Source of the DNA: Paraprevotella sp.
GTDB taxonomy: Bacteria > Bacteroidota > Bacteroidia > Bacteroidales > Bacteroidaceae
DNA: 64,000 bases
Assembly (NCBI GenBank): GCA_017937925.1
Contig: JAGBCQ010000017.1
Coordinates: forward strand, 1-64,000
Direction: 5' to 3'
The translations under genes and the position numbers were made by a program. Shown here in pieces: positions 35,401-43,263 of the stretch (the first letter of the stretch is position 1; every line of letters starts with the position of its first letter). The notes beneath the pieces are model-generated. The model saw only the letters and a list, made by a program, of their open reading frames with translations. It had not been told where the DNA came from and did not search any database.

Positions 35401-36087
35401 AAGGATGCTTTGTACGGTAGCATCGTTAATGTTGGAAATTAAGTTGATACCCCAGTCACAAAGTTTCAAGAAACAAGTCTTTGCTTTTTCGTTACCGCCA
35501 TACATCCAAGCATCACGGAAACCGGCGTAAACCTTATGCATGGTGTATAATGGTACGTTACCACGGTTGTTATTGTATGCTGTCAAGTTGCCATTGTATA
35601 TACCGGTCCAAACGTTATTGTCAGGCAGACCTCCGATGTAACCATACAGTCCATTGGTGTTGCTATCAAACACTTTTTGACATTCGTCCATTTTGTCCAC
35701 CATATAGTCCATGCGTTCTTTCATTCTGGCTTTCATGGTTTCATCTTGCGATGCTGCATAGGCGAGAGCCAAAGCAGAAAGGTAGTGACCTCCCACATGA
35801 CCGTCCAAACGGAAATTTCCGGAACCCCAGTTGGGGAAGTTCGGATGAGCAGCTTCCCACGACGTAATGCCGGCTTGACGGAAGTAGGGTGTCAGTAAAC
35901 GATCAACATCGTATTCCAAAAGTACACTATCGTTCAGCTCCATGGCGTATTTGAACATACCATTGTCTAAACTCACTTCTTGGAGGTCGAACAAACGGGG
36001 ATAAAGCTTGCTTTGAGCTTCAACAAATGTAGAAGTCGACCAAACTAGCGCTGCGAGCAACGCGATTTTCAGTTTGTTAGTTTTCAT
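32437..36087 (-). CDS. GH127-family beta-L-arabinofuranosidase-like protein, exported
   Basis: A 1,216-residue secreted protein. The signal peptide (about 1-24) precedes the GH127 (DUF1680) catalytic domain (about 30-560). Active-site residues fit the zinc-dependent retaining enzymes: acid/base E238 in HGGINEMY, and the zinc/cysteine set E354 and C356 in PESCNT plus C423-C424 in MWCCVG, where a cysteine is the nucleophile. A glycoside-like C-terminal module, a possible carbohydrate-binding domain, and a sorting-type ending (VYSINGIKVGEFDKNNSLQGLPKGIYIIGGKK) follow. It presumably removes beta-L-arabinofuranose from plant glycans outside the cell. It stands alone without SusC/SusD genes in the window. 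A TATATTTG box lies upstream. Confidence 0.9.
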   Translation of the reverse strand: MKTNKLKIALLAALVWSTSTFVEAQSKLYPRLFDLQEVSLDNGMFKYAMELNDSVLLEYDVDRLLTPYFRQAGITSWEAAHPNFPNWGSGNFRLDGHVGGHYLSALALAYAASQDETMKARMKERMDYMVDKMDECQKVFDSNTNGLYGYIGGLPDNNVWTGIYNGNLTAYNNNRGNVPLYTMHKVYAGFRDAWMYGGNEKAKTCFLKLCDWGINLISNINDATVQSILDTEHGGINEMYVDAYQMTGDEKYLTAAIRYSHKTMVTNMQTVNSTFLDNKHANTQVPKYIGFARLAQEDDKSTASTVNTYRKAANNFWTEVVNNRTVAIGGNSISEHFLPASRGSEYTTHPDGPESCNTNNMMKLTEDLFADKQDAKYADFYEQAMLNHILSTQHPHTGGYVYFTSLRPQHYRMYSQVNQGMWCCVGTGMENHSKYGEFIYAHSPENDSLYVNLFVASTLTNEYFSVKQETQYPYEEQTKLTIEKAGNYVMAIRHPQWCKGEYKILINGSDANVNSTPGTYAYINRSWAEGDEIIVKMPMALELEACPNNTNYVAFKYGPVLLSAITSTENLTGQFAGEGRMDHAPSQGAQLSLTSAPMLIGNRADVLSYVEPVDKSKLHFKLKPGLYNSERFNDLILQPFFTVHEARYMIYWNQLTQTQWDAIKEEVIAEEQAIQRLQDRTLDFVATGEQQSDAGHVLQGEFGKGAYSGEFYVDAANGKWFSYQLATQGVKNDVALMCRYHSADVGRKSTIYINGKEFKQVNIESQATAGFFNVEYYIPEEFLLDDQGEVMDSITVKFAADRGTMAPGLYYLRLLKEYRSIQPYTFACYHWKSADANRVNTVEYDREANTIKVNGKAGSNNIALQMNPVYDDSTYIKIEQKYFLIKGTSLKTGTGMSYLWWLNGANHGSQVAATYEGQNDKGETFIIWDTTVGGLNDYMKTDSINISTHGNAMSTVFGITSSAADYSAVISDIGFYSLTEMLNKYPEVGDFCKVNVFTENDETYKYTKSYQNVFVKKSFKAEQWTALCFPFNISKSVCDGLFSGIKKYYGMTKSDEGTLTLYFNDFNRILKDSLLLVKSKEDMDNMEFTAIKMYSSEEPKAKTNGNINIQGTYTQHNLDGNTYTYNGETFEANSDAEQINGLCFYIQLTDEDMTTIKEVTISFDPMPDGIQQINGDVKAVDVYSINGIKVGEFDKNNSLQGLPKGIYIIGGKKVTN

Positions 36088-36128
36088 ATTATCGGATTAT
36101 AGTTATTAGTTTGTTTTTCTTTGCTTTG

Positions 36129-36136
36129 CAAATATA
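36129..36136 (-). promoter_or_regulatory. Promoter box of the GH127 gene
   Basis: TATATTTG on the minus strand, 42 bp upstream of the start codon. No TTTG partner at 19-21 bp, which would suit an activator-dependent gene. Confidence 0.55.
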
Positions 36137-36436
36137 CGGATATTTTTAAAGTAAGTATTAGGCTATAGCCTCTTTTTTTACTTTTCGTTTTTGGGTAAGA
36201 GTTTTTTCTAACAAATGTCAGATGAAAATGTTATTTCCGAACAGAATGATAGGAAAAGTGCTACTAACGTGTGATTAGATAAATGAGAAAAGGTTGAGAT
36301 AATTGCGAAAAGGCTTCAAAACGAGTATTATTATTCTAGAAATATTCAAAAAGAGACGATTTAATCGCGGTTTTTAACCGTTTGGGAAAGACTTTTCGGC
36401 TAGAGAAAAACAAATTGACGGCAGTCTTACGTTTGA

Positions 36437-36472
36437 ATGACATCAGTCCGGCGTGAAAATTTGTGACTGATG
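36437..36472. repeat. Dispersed hairpin element, copy 1
   Basis: CATCAGTC (36441-36448) pairs with GACTGATG (36465-36472). The 14-mer ATGACATCAGTCCG at 36437-36450 recurs exactly at 60669-60682 in another intergenic region, also next to inverted repeats. Confidence 0.6.
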
Positions 36473-36645
36473 GCGTTTTACGGACCTCCTTTTTCTGCCC
36501 ATTTTACATTATTTGCTATTAAAAATAGCTTCATTTCAGAAAGCAAAAAGATAGCGTTGATAGGGTGTGAGATAGATTGATAATAAAAATGAAACGTCCA
36601 ATGTTTCTGTCGGGATTTTCCTTTGTAAGAAAAGTTCTTGAATAG

Positions 36646-36660
36646 TTGACAAAATGTCAA
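36646..36660. repeat. 15-bp palindrome, copy 1
   Basis: TTGACAAAATGTCAA is an inverted repeat (TTGACA/TGTCAA around AAA). The identical 15-mer recurs at 36748-36762, 102 bp away. The form fits an operator for a dimeric regulator. Confidence 0.65.
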
Positions 36661-36747
36661 AATGCCGATGACTGAGAATCGTTTCTTTATAAACAAAGTT
36701 GCTAAGTACACGTTTTGTGACACTGGCGAAATGTTGTTTTTGACGTT

Positions 36748-36762
36748 TTGACAAAATGTCAA
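36748..36762. repeat. 15-bp palindrome, copy 2
   Basis: An exact copy of TTGACAAAATGTCAA. The two sites lie just downstream of the paired-module region and far (over 600 bp) from the GH127 start, so the regulated gene is not obvious. Confidence 0.65.
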
Positions 36763-36789
36763 TGTGAGATATTGAGTATTAAGAACTGG

Positions 36790-36836
36790 TTAAAAAAATA
36801 TAGCTCCGGCATCATAGAGTGTTATAATGCCGGAGC
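36790..36836 (-). terminator. Terminator of module 2
   Basis: GCTCCGGCAT (36803-36812) and ATGCCGGAGC (36827-36836) form a perfect 10-bp stem; on the minus strand it is followed by TATATTTTTTTA. It ends the second peptide/membrane-protein unit. Confidence 0.9.
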
Positions 36837-36857
36837 GAGCGATGTTTTAATCCTGAA

Positions 36858-37397
36858 TCAATCTTTATTGTATAGTTCGAGCAAGTCCGATATGCGTTTC
36901 GCATCTTCGTCCGAATAATAATGTATATTGGTCAGCGGGCAGAAAAAACCGGATTTGTATTGCATTAGTTGCAAGGTAGCAAATTTGCAATCCTCTGACA
37001 GATAGATATCTAAACGAACTATCCCACTATAAGAACTCGTAGGCTTGATACAATCGGGAATACCATCTACATTGATAATGGACATCAGTGTTTTCTTCTG
37101 TGCCTTGTCAAAGTATAAATGATGCTCCTCTACAGAGTCTTGAATAGGGTAAACGACATTTTCATCGGAACCTTTAAAACATAAAACCAATCCATATACG
37201 GCTATTACGCTTCCCATAGTCATCATAAACAGTCGGAACATGATACCATAATCTGTAACGGCAAAAGATGATGCGGCTATAATAAATCCGGAAATGATGA
37301 AGAATAGAGCAGTAATGAATTGTGCTGCACTTGACTTGTCACGAACTTGATATAAATCGTGTGACATATATTCTGAAGTTAAGGTTTGACTTATCAT
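36858..37397 (-). CDS. Two-helix membrane protein, module 2 partner
   Basis: A 179-residue protein with a short polar N-terminus, two hydrophobic helices (about 27-48 and 54-73) and a soluble C-terminal domain of ~105 residues (EHHLYFDKAQKKTLMSI, VRLDIYLSEDCKFATLQLMQYKSGFFCPLTNIHYYSDEDAKRISDLLEL). It is clearly paralogous to the 38114-38641 product: same helix layout, shared (T/I)VRLDI-(Y/L)xSxDxxFAxLQLMxY and the same strand/helix ending. Function unknown. It follows a small exported peptide gene, as does its paralogue. Confidence 0.78.
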   Translation of the reverse strand: MISQTLTSEYMSHDLYQVRDKSSAAQFITALFFIISGFIIAASSFAVTDYGIMFRLFMMTMGSVIAVYGLVLCFKGSDENVVYPIQDSVEEHHLYFDKAQKKTLMSIINVDGIPDCIKPTSSYSGIVRLDIYLSEDCKFATLQLMQYKSGFFCPLTNIHYYSDEDAKRISDLLELYNKD

Positions 37398-37438
37398 AAT
37401 AAATAGGTTTTAGTTGAAAATAAACAATAGTGGTGCTT

Positions 37439-37456
37439 GCCGTTAAAAATTACGGC
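37439..37456 (-). other. Short hairpin between the two module 2 genes
   Basis: GCCGT (37439-37443) pairs with ACGGC (37452-37456) around an A/T-rich loop. It lies 40 bp before the membrane-protein start and could set the ratio of the two products. The stem is only 5 bp. Confidence 0.35.
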
Positions 37457-37493
37457 GCGTTTCATGTTTTTTTACAAGACTAAATCCTATTGG

Positions 37494-37895
37494 CTAAATG
37501 ATAATGTGCCTTAACGCGAATACATAATATTCACAGGAGGTTTGATAGTCAAATGGGGTTGATATGTAGTACGGTTTGTTTTTGCAAACCGTTGGAAAGT
37601 GTTTTGTTTGGATATAAATCCGATACGATATTTTTTTGAATGATAGTTGTGAGACATGTTGATGATTGCGTGTCGGACGACTGAATTCTCCTCTTTCTGA
37701 GGTGTTTTCTGTGGAGTACTCATTACATGGGAATTCATAATCGCGCTTAAAGTCGTTTGAGGAATCTTGATTGTTGCCCCATTCGCTTGTACTTTTCTGC
37801 TCTCTGTCAATGTTCTTGTCAGAGATTCTTGCTGAAGTTTGTTCGGCGACAAAAATCAGTAGTAAAGGCAATATGAACTTTAAGACTTTTGTCAT
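37494..37895 (-). CDS. Small exported peptide, module 2
   Basis: A 133-residue protein starting at MTKVLKF, where a signal peptide (about 1-22, AEQTSA) begins; upstream codons to 37970 overlap the promoter and were dropped. The middle is polar and low in complexity. The last ~22 residues (ISTPFDYQTSCEYYVFALRHIII) match the ending of the 38784-39170 product (ISTPF-x5-C-x-YYVFAL-x2-hydrophobic). Conservation confined to the C-terminus suggests a processed or recognition tail. TACTTTTG sits 6 nt before the ATG. No family recognised. Confidence 0.72.
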   Translation of the reverse strand: MTKVLKFILPLLLIFVAEQTSARISDKNIDREQKSTSEWGNNQDSSNDFKRDYEFPCNEYSTENTSERGEFSRPTRNHQHVSQLSFKKISYRIYIQTKHFPTVCKNKPYYISTPFDYQTSCEYYVFALRHIII

Positions 37896-37901
37896 ACGTC
37901 G

Positions 37902-37909
37902 CAAAAGTA
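37902..37909 (-). promoter_or_regulatory. Promoter box of module 2, near-leaderless
   Basis: TACTTTTG on the minus strand, only 6 nt before the start codon at 37895, with TTTT 20 bp upstream as a weak TTTG element. Transcription would begin at or within a base or two of the ATG. Confidence 0.6.
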
Positions 37910-38041
37910 CAATTTTATCAATAAGTTGAAAATTTTTCGGCTTGTTTTTTAGATTTTTTGCACAAAACAAGTAGGAAGGGTGTTATTTTGATTATGTTTT
38001 CTAACACTTGATTGCCAAAAAGTTAAAAGAATGTTATTAAA

Positions 38042-38082
38042 AAAGATATAACGGTAGTCGAATAACATCCCGTTATATCTTT
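38042..38082 (-). terminator. Terminator of module 1
   Basis: AAAGATATAACGG (38042-38054) and CCGTTATATCTTT (38070-38082) form a perfect 13-bp stem, followed on the minus strand by TTTTAATAAC. It separates the two modules. Confidence 0.88.
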
Positions 38083-38113
38083 AATTTTCGGAGATTATTT
38101 TGAACTATTTTTC

Positions 38114-38641
38114 TTAATGCCTGTTCATCAGTTCTATGACTTTAACGACTTCCGGTGAATGGAAACAATAGATGTCTGTAGCCGGATGAAAAATGTAGTT
38201 TTCATACTTCATCAATTGTAGTTGAGCGAACTGTTGGTCATCTGACATGAGGATGTCCAATCTGACTGTGGCGTTATTGTCTTTCTGTGGCTTAACCTCT
38301 GATGAGAAGTCAAGTGTGTTGATGCCGTTTTGGAGAGCTTTCAAATGTTTTTCTTCAAAGTATAATGTATATTCCTTAATAGAGCTTCCTGTGAGTTGAT
38401 ACACGTTTTTGTAAACTTTTCCTAAGCAGCGGAATATACCGTATAAGGCTATAATACAACCCACAGTCATGAGAATAAGTGGCAGCATGCTGTCTTTGTC
38501 TTGAATGGTAAAGGTTGTGGCGAAGATGGCACCACCTATTATGATGGATAATACGGAGATAAAAATATTTTTTTTGTCCAAAACTTTGATAATATCTTGA
38601 GAGTTGGGACGTGTATTGTTTGATATAGTTTGATTTTCCAT
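38114..38641 (-). CDS. Two-helix membrane protein, module 1 partner
   Basis: A 175-residue protein with two hydrophobic helices (about 27-48 and 53-70), then a soluble domain (YTLYFEEKHLKALQNGIN, VRLDILMSDDQQFAQLQLMKYENYIFHPATDIYCFHSPEVVKVIEL). It is the paralogue of the 36858-37397 product, with matching layout throughout. The soluble domain, predicted to face one side of the inner membrane, may bind the cognate exported peptide; this is inference from gene pairing. It is followed by a terminator. Confidence 0.78.
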   Translation of the reverse strand: MENQTISNNTRPNSQDIIKVLDKKNIFISVLSIIIGGAIFATTFTIQDKDSMLPLILMTVGCIIALYGIFRCLGKVYKNVYQLTGSSIKEYTLYFEEKHLKALQNGINTLDFSSEVKPQKDNNATVRLDILMSDDQQFAQLQLMKYENYIFHPATDIYCFHSPEVVKVIELMNRH

Positions 38642-38783
38642 TGGTTTTATATGTTTACTGTTTGATAATAATGAATAATAAGAAAATACGTCAAGATGTC
38701 CCTCGTGTTCATTGACTAGATTTTAAAGAGACGGGGAGGCATTCGCACTTCTCTTGGCGCAAAATAAAATTCTTAAAATAAGG

Positions 38784-39170
38784 TCAAATCAGTAAACGTT
38801 GCAGAGCGAATACATAATATCTGCAAACAGGAAAACAGTAAAAGGGAGTAGAAATTTCAAATTGTTTGTAGTGCTCCGCCTGAGCAAAGCAAGAAATGAT
38901 TTTTTTTAAATGTGAAATTCCTTTTTTGAGCGCCGATAATGATGAAGAAGCTAAACGATGGGTTGGGATGCGTTCAATTTGTAAGGTTGGAGAATATTCT
39001 CCATCTGAAAACAGCGTCTGTTCAACGGTATCTAGCTCTTCTGTTTTAGGGAGAATGGTGGTATGTGTTCCATCATCCGCAAGGGTGGGCGCAGGATGAG
39101 TGCTTGCCGATAAGAAAACAGCATTTATGGCAAGTAAAAGAAACAATATTGATTTTATCCATCTCTCCAT
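38784..39170 (-). CDS. Small exported peptide, module 1
   Basis: A 128-residue protein with a signal peptide (about 1-24, VFLSASTHP) and a polar middle. Its C-terminus (ISTPFYCFPVCRYYVFALQRLLI) matches that of the module 2 peptide in spacing and residues, though the middle differs. The unit promoter TAACTTTG lies 5 nt before the ATG. No family recognised; a short secreted or periplasmic signal-like protein is one possibility. Confidence 0.72.
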   Translation of the reverse strand: MERWIKSILFLLLAINAVFLSASTHPAPTLADDGTHTTILPKTEELDTVEQTLFSDGEYSPTLQIERIPTHRLASSSLSALKKGISHLKKIISCFAQAEHYKQFEISTPFYCFPVCRYYVFALQRLLI

Positions 39171-39175
39171 GACTG

Positions 39176-39183
39176 CAAAGTTA
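39176..39183 (-). promoter_or_regulatory. Promoter box of module 1, near-leaderless
   Basis: TAACTTTG on the minus strand ends 5 nt before the ATG at 39170. The same tight spacing as in module 2 is unlikely to be chance. Confidence 0.6.
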
Positions 39184-39255
39184 AACAGACATTTGTTAGC
39201 ATGAGTTTTTATGAAACGCTTTTTAACTTCTTTTATACTACTCGTCGGGCATTTA

Positions 39256-39294
39256 GTAAAAATAATCCCCTTTCACCACTATGAAAGGGGATTA
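39256..39294 (-). terminator. Terminator of aroC
   Basis: TAATCCCCTTTCA (39263-39275) pairs with TGAAAGGGGATTA (39282-39294); on the minus strand TTTTTAC follows. Nothing else is seen in the 277 bp between aroC and module 1 except the module promoter. Confidence 0.88.
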
Positions 39295-39447
39295 CAACAC
39301 AAAAACTAAACTAAACTTTTAACTAAGCTATCTTCAATGTTTCACAACGTTTTTTATAAACAGTTCAAAGTTATGTAATATTTTAATCAAAATGTAATAA
39401 AATCTACGAATTACCTCTTTTCTTAGATGAATCGCCTTTTTACATTC

Positions 39448-40530
39448 CTATTTTTTGACGTGGGTTGTTTGGTTCAATAAGTAATAATCCAGTATCGTCA
39501 TGGCAGCCATGGCCTCTACAATGGGGACAGCACGAGGAAGTACACATGCGTCGTGCCTACCACGTGCAGTGAGGGTGGTAGGTGTGCCATCCAAAGTTAC
39601 TGTTTCTTGTGCCATGAGCAAAGTGGCTACGGGCTTGAAGGCGACATTAAAATAAATATCTTCTCCGTTGCTGATGCCTCCTTGTATGCCACCGCTGTTA
39701 TTCGTTCGAGTATGAATGACGCCGTTTTGATTCTCAAATATGTCATTCTGTTCACTACCGCGTTGCGTTACGCCAGCAAATCCTAGTCCGTATTCAAAAC
39801 CTTTTGCAGCGTTGATGCTCAGCATGGCTCCGCCAAGAGCAGCATGTAATTTACCGAATGCCGGTTCACCGAGTCCTACTGGACAACCTTTAATGACGCA
39901 TGTGATAATGCCTCCGATAGTGTCGCCTTGAGCTTTAACTTCAGATATTAAAGCTGTCATCTGCTCGGCAACTTCGCTGTCGGGGCAACGTACATCATTA
40001 CTTTCTGCCGTTGACAAATCGTAAGATGTATAGGGCTTTTCTAAACGGATGTTGCCGACTTGTGAAGTGTAGGCTTGAACCGTTATGCCTAATTGTTGTA
40101 ATGCGAGTTTTGCCAATGCTCCGCCAACACATCTTGCAATCGTTTCGCGAGCAGAGGAGCGTCCACCGCCTCGGTAATCCCGTAATCCGTATTTTTGCTG
40201 GTATGTATAATCGGCATGAGATGGGCGGTAGGTGTCTTTGATATTACTATAGTCATTGGAATGTTGATTCGTGTTACGTACCAAAAAACCAATAGGGCAT
40301 CCGGTTGTGACACCTTCGAATATGCCGGATAAAAACTCCACCTCATCGTTTTCTTTGCGAGCTGTGGTGAGTTTACTCTGTCCCGGTTTGCGACGATTTA
40401 ACTCTTTTTGAATAAAGTCCAAATCAATTTGTATGCCTGCGGGCATACCGTCGATGACTCCACCGATGGCTGCTCCATGACTCTCACCGAAACTTGTCAA
40501 TCTAAATATATTACCAAACGTATTGCTCAT
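39448..40530 (-). CDS. aroC: Chorismate synthase
   Basis: A 360-residue chorismate synthase, the last step of the shikimate pathway: 5-enolpyruvylshikimate-3-phosphate to chorismate, with reduced FMN. Signatures: [18 protein letters not shown] near the start, RYR-like [16 protein letters not shown] in the middle, and [16 protein letters not shown] near the end. Length is normal. It is followed by slyD upstream with a 50-bp gap on the same strand. Confidence 0.97.
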   Translation of the reverse strand: MSNTFGNIFRLTSFGESHGAAIGGVIDGMPAGIQIDLDFIQKELNRRKPGQSKLTTARKENDEVEFLSGIFEGVTTGCPIGFLVRNTNQHSNDYSNIKDTYRPSHADYTYQQKYGLRDYRGGGRSSARETIARCVGGALAKLALQQLGITVQAYTSQVGNIRLEKPYTSYDLSTAESNDVRCPDSEVAEQMTALISEVKAQGDTIGGIITCVIKGCPVGLGEPAFGKLHAALGGAMLSINAAKGFEYGLGFAGVTQRGSEQNDIFENQNGVIHTRTNNSGGIQGGISNGEDIYFNVAFKPVATLLMAQETVTLDGTPTTLTARGRHDACVLPRAVPIVEAMAAMTILDYYLLNQTTHVKK

Positions 40531-40580
40531 ACGATGCTGATTGTTTTTGTGAGCGTTACTTTATATCTTACTTGTTCAGA

Positions 40581-41180
40581 TTAGTGGCAATGTCCGCAAC
40601 CACATCCGCCGTCGTGGTGACCATCGTGTCCACAGTCGTCGCCACATCCACCGCAACTGTCGCAACCACATCCGCAACCACCTTCGCCGCTCAACATGTT
40701 CAACATTCCTTGAATCTCCTCTTTTGTTGCGTCGCGATGTTCGGTAACTTCACCTACGAAATTCAGCTCTTTACCGGCTAGTGGATGGTTTAGGTCAACC
40801 GTAACGGTATCTTCTTTGACTTCGGTAATGGTCCCGTTGAAACGTGCTCCGTCTGCATTCATCAAAGGTACAACGCTACCCGGATAAATGTGTTCTTTGT
40901 CAAAATGACCGTTGATTTTAAATACGTCCTTGCTCAGTTCCAGAACGCGCTCTTCTTCATATTCTCCGTAAGCTTCTTCAACTGTCAGAGTGAAGTCAAA
41001 TTTGTCGCCTTTCTTTAACGGCTTGATTTGAGCCTCAAAAGCGTCCAATGTCGTTCCCATGTCGGAAATAAATTGGAACGGATGCTCAACAGGAGCCTTT
41101 TCGATAAGTTCTTTATTACCGTCGTTGTCTGTAAACAATTCGTATGCAACTGTAATGTACTTGTTTGGTGTCGTGTCCAT
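40581..41180 (-). CDS. slyD: SlyD-type FKBP prolyl isomerase
   Basis: A 199-residue FKBP-type peptidyl-prolyl isomerase of the SlyD group: FKBP half (about 1-70, ITVAYELFTDNDGNKELIE and PFQFISDMGTTLDAFE), inserted chaperone flap, then the rest of the FKBP fold (DGARFNGTITEVKEDTVTVDLNHPLAGKELNF). The tail (about 165-199) is rich in Cys, His, Asp and Gly and should bind nickel or zinc, as in E. coli SlyD. A TATCTTTG box lies upstream. No signal peptide; cytoplasmic folding and metal handling. Confidence 0.93.
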   Translation of the reverse strand: MDTTPNKYITVAYELFTDNDGNKELIEKAPVEHPFQFISDMGTTLDAFEAQIKPLKKGDKFDFTLTVEEAYGEYEEERVLELSKDVFKINGHFDKEHIYPGSVVPLMNADGARFNGTITEVKEDTVTVDLNHPLAGKELNFVGEVTEHRDATKEEIQGMLNMLSGEGGCGCGCDSCGGCGDDCGHDGHHDGGCGCGHCH

Positions 41181-41212
41181 ATATAAATTTCTTTTAGTTT
41201 ATAGATATGGCA

Positions 41213-41220
41213 CAAAGATA
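41213..41220 (-). promoter_or_regulatory. Promoter box of slyD
   Basis: TATCTTTG on the minus strand, with TTTC 19 bp upstream. It lies 32 bp before the start codon and may also serve aroC by read-through. Confidence 0.55.
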
Positions 41221-41245
41221 GAGTATTTTATTGAGAAAAGAAACG

Positions 41246-41257
41246 GTTTTGTACATT
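41246..41257. promoter_or_regulatory. Operator-like half, left arm
   Basis: GTTTTGTACATT is the exact reverse complement of AATGTACAAAAC at 41370-41381. This arm lies just upstream of the slyD -33 region. Confidence 0.45.
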
Positions 41258-41369
41258 AGAATCTCCGAAAAATGTGACGAATAGAGCCTTTTGTACTAGA
41301 GAACTTGCATAAGAATATGGGTAAGTCGCTTGTTTTTTGTTGTTCTTACTATATATATAAGGTGTAAAT

Positions 41370-41381
41370 AATGTACAAAAC
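41370..41381. promoter_or_regulatory. Operator-like half, right arm
   Basis: AATGTACAAAAC ends two bases before the TTTG element of the ilv promoter. The two arms, 112 bp apart, flank the divergent promoter region and could bind one regulator by looping. Confidence 0.45.
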
Positions 41382-41382
41382 G

Positions 41383-41414
41383 TTTGTAGAGTATGAAAAA
41401 AGAGCGTAATTTTG
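41383..41414 (+). promoter_or_regulatory. Complete promoter of the ilv operon
   Basis: TTTG (41383-41386), 20 bp, TAATTTTG (41407-41414): an exact consensus fit, 36 bp before ilvD. No leader-peptide attenuator is evident in the short leader. Confidence 0.82.
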
Positions 41415-41450
41415 CACATTTAGACAAACAAACATAAAATAAAGATAAAG

Positions 41451-43253
41451 ATGAAACACAAACTACGTAGCGCTCAGAGTACTGAGGGGCGTCGAATGGC
41501 AGGCGCACGCGCATTGTGGGTAGCTAATGGTATGAAGCATGAGCAATTTGGAAAACCCATTATTGCAATAGCCAATTCTTTCACACAGTTCGTTCCGGGA
41601 CATACCCATTTGCATGAGATAGGTCAATTGGTAAAGGCCGAAATCGAAAAGTTGGGTTGTTATGCGGCAGAGTTCAATACTATAGCTATTGATGATGGTA
41701 TCGCTATGGGGCATGATGGTATGCTGTATTCATTGCCATCACGTGATATTATTGCCGATAGTGTGGAATATATGGTAAATGCTCATAAGGCGGATGCTTT
41801 GGTGTGTATATCCAACTGCGATAAGATTACGCCGGGAATGTTGATGGCTAGTATGCGATTGAATATCCCTACGGTATTTGTTTCAGGTGGTCCGATGGAA
41901 GCGCATAAATATAATGGCGAAAATGCGGATTTGATTACGGCAATGATTAAAGGCGCCGATACGTCCGTGTCGGATGGAGAAATACAGAAAATTGAGAGTT
42001 GTGCTTGTCCGGGTTGCGGAAGTTGCTCCGGTATGTTTACAGCTAATTCAATGAACAGCCTGACTGAAGCTATCGGTTTGTCTTTGCCGGGTAATGGTAC
42101 AATATTGGCAACACATGCCAATCGTATCCGTTTGTTTAAAGATGCAGCCAAGTTGGTGGTAGAAAACGCCTATAAATATTATGAGCAAGGTGACGAAAGT
42201 GTACTTCCGAAAAGTATTGCTACACGTCAAGCATTCATGAACGCAATGACATTGGATATAGCAATGGGCGGTTCTTCTAATACCGTATTACATTTGTTGG
42301 CGGTAGCGAACGAGGCCGGTGTTGATTTCAAAATGTCGGATATTGACGCCTTGAGTAGAAAAGTACCTTGCTTATGCAAGTTGTCGCCTAACACGCAGAA
42401 GTATTCCATGCAGGATTGCAACCGTGCCGGAGGTATTCTCAATATTATGGCAGAGTTGAAGAAAGCAGGTTTGTTGGATTTGACTTGTAACCGTGTGAAT
42501 GGTACGACTCTAGGAGAAGATATAGATAAGTATTGCATCACAAATGCAGAAATTGATTCGGAAGCCAAACGTATCTATAGCAGTGCGCCCGGAATGGTGT
42601 TTAGTAACAAGATGGGCTCTCAAGACAATACTTTTGCCGAATTGGATACAGACAGACAGAATGGTTGTATCCGTTGCGTGGAAAATGCTTATAGCAAGGA
42701 TGGCGGTTTGGCTGTACTGTTTGGGAATATAGCTCAGGACGGATGTGTTGTGAAGACTGCAGGAGTAGATGAAAGTATATGGCACTTTACAGGCCCGGCA
42801 AAAGTCTTTGATTCGCAAGAGGATGCTTGTGAGGATATTTTAAGCGGAGCAGTAGTAAGTGGCGATGTTGTTGTCATTACTCACGAAGGTCCTAAGGGCG
42901 GTCCGGGTATGCAAGAAATGTTATATCCAACATCTTATTTGAAAAGCCGTCATTTAGGTAAGGAATGTGCATTGATAACAGACGGACGTTTCTCAGGAGG
43001 AACGTCAGGATTAAGTATCGGTCATATCTCACCGGAAGCGGCTGCCGGCGGTAATATCGGTAAAATTGTGGATGGTGATATTATAGAAATAGATATTCCT
43101 AGTAGAAGTATTAACGTGAAGTTGACCGACGAAGAGTTGGCTGCACGTCCGCAACGCCCAATGCAAAGGAATCGTGTTGTACCTAAATCATTGAAAGCGT
43201 ATGCATCAATGGTAAGTTCTGCCGATAAAGGTGGAGTACGTATTATAGACTAA
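41451..43253 (+). CDS. ilvD: Dihydroxy-acid dehydratase
   Basis: A 600-residue dihydroxy-acid dehydratase: 2,3-dihydroxy-3-methyl acids to 2-oxo acids, third step of valine/isoleucine synthesis, with an Fe-S cluster. Cluster cysteines fall in [11 protein letters not shown] and [20 protein letters not shown]. The C-terminal signature [19 protein letters not shown] is present. First gene of a five-gene operon, 10 bp before ilvB. Confidence 0.97.
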   Translation: MKHKLRSAQSTEGRRMAGARALWVANGMKHEQFGKPIIAIANSFTQFVPGHTHLHEIGQLVKAEIEKLGCYAAEFNTIAIDDGIAMGHDGMLYSLPSRDIIADSVEYMVNAHKADALVCISNCDKITPGMLMASMRLNIPTVFVSGGPMEAHKYNGENADLITAMIKGADTSVSDGEIQKIESCACPGCGSCSGMFTANSMNSLTEAIGLSLPGNGTILATHANRIRLFKDAAKLVVENAYKYYEQGDESVLPKSIATRQAFMNAMTLDIAMGGSSNTVLHLLAVANEAGVDFKMSDIDALSRKVPCLCKLSPNTQKYSMQDCNRAGGILNIMAELKKAGLLDLTCNRVNGTTLGEDIDKYCITNAEIDSEAKRIYSSAPGMVFSNKMGSQDNTFAELDTDRQNGCIRCVENAYSKDGGLAVLFGNIAQDGCVVKTAGVDESIWHFTGPAKVFDSQEDACEDILSGAVVSGDVVVITHEGPKGGPGMQEMLYPTSYLKSRHLGKECALITDGRFSGGTSGLSIGHISPEAAAGGNIGKIVDGDIIEIDIPSRSINVKLTDEELAARPQRPMQRNRVVPKSLKAYASMVSSADKGGVRIID

Positions 43254-43263
43254 ATGAAAGACT

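Larger units (their letters stand above)
36137..36802. other. Long non-coding stretch with repeats
   Basis: About 670 bp without a convincing gene. It contains a hairpin related to a dispersed element (36437-36472), two identical 15-bp palindromes and several T-runs. A minus-strand frame of 94 codons (36478-36762) has no signal, no family and awkward composition and is judged spurious. Confidence 0.6.

Noticed and set aside
36170-36190. GGCTATAGCC followed by T-run as a terminator
   Set aside because: The palindrome leaves almost no loop and only 3-4 stable pairs; no plus-strand gene ends upstream.
36478-36762. A 94-codon minus-strand frame in the long non-coding stretch
   Set aside because: It spans both palindromes, has no recognisable domain or signal, and its composition fits non-coding AT-rich DNA.
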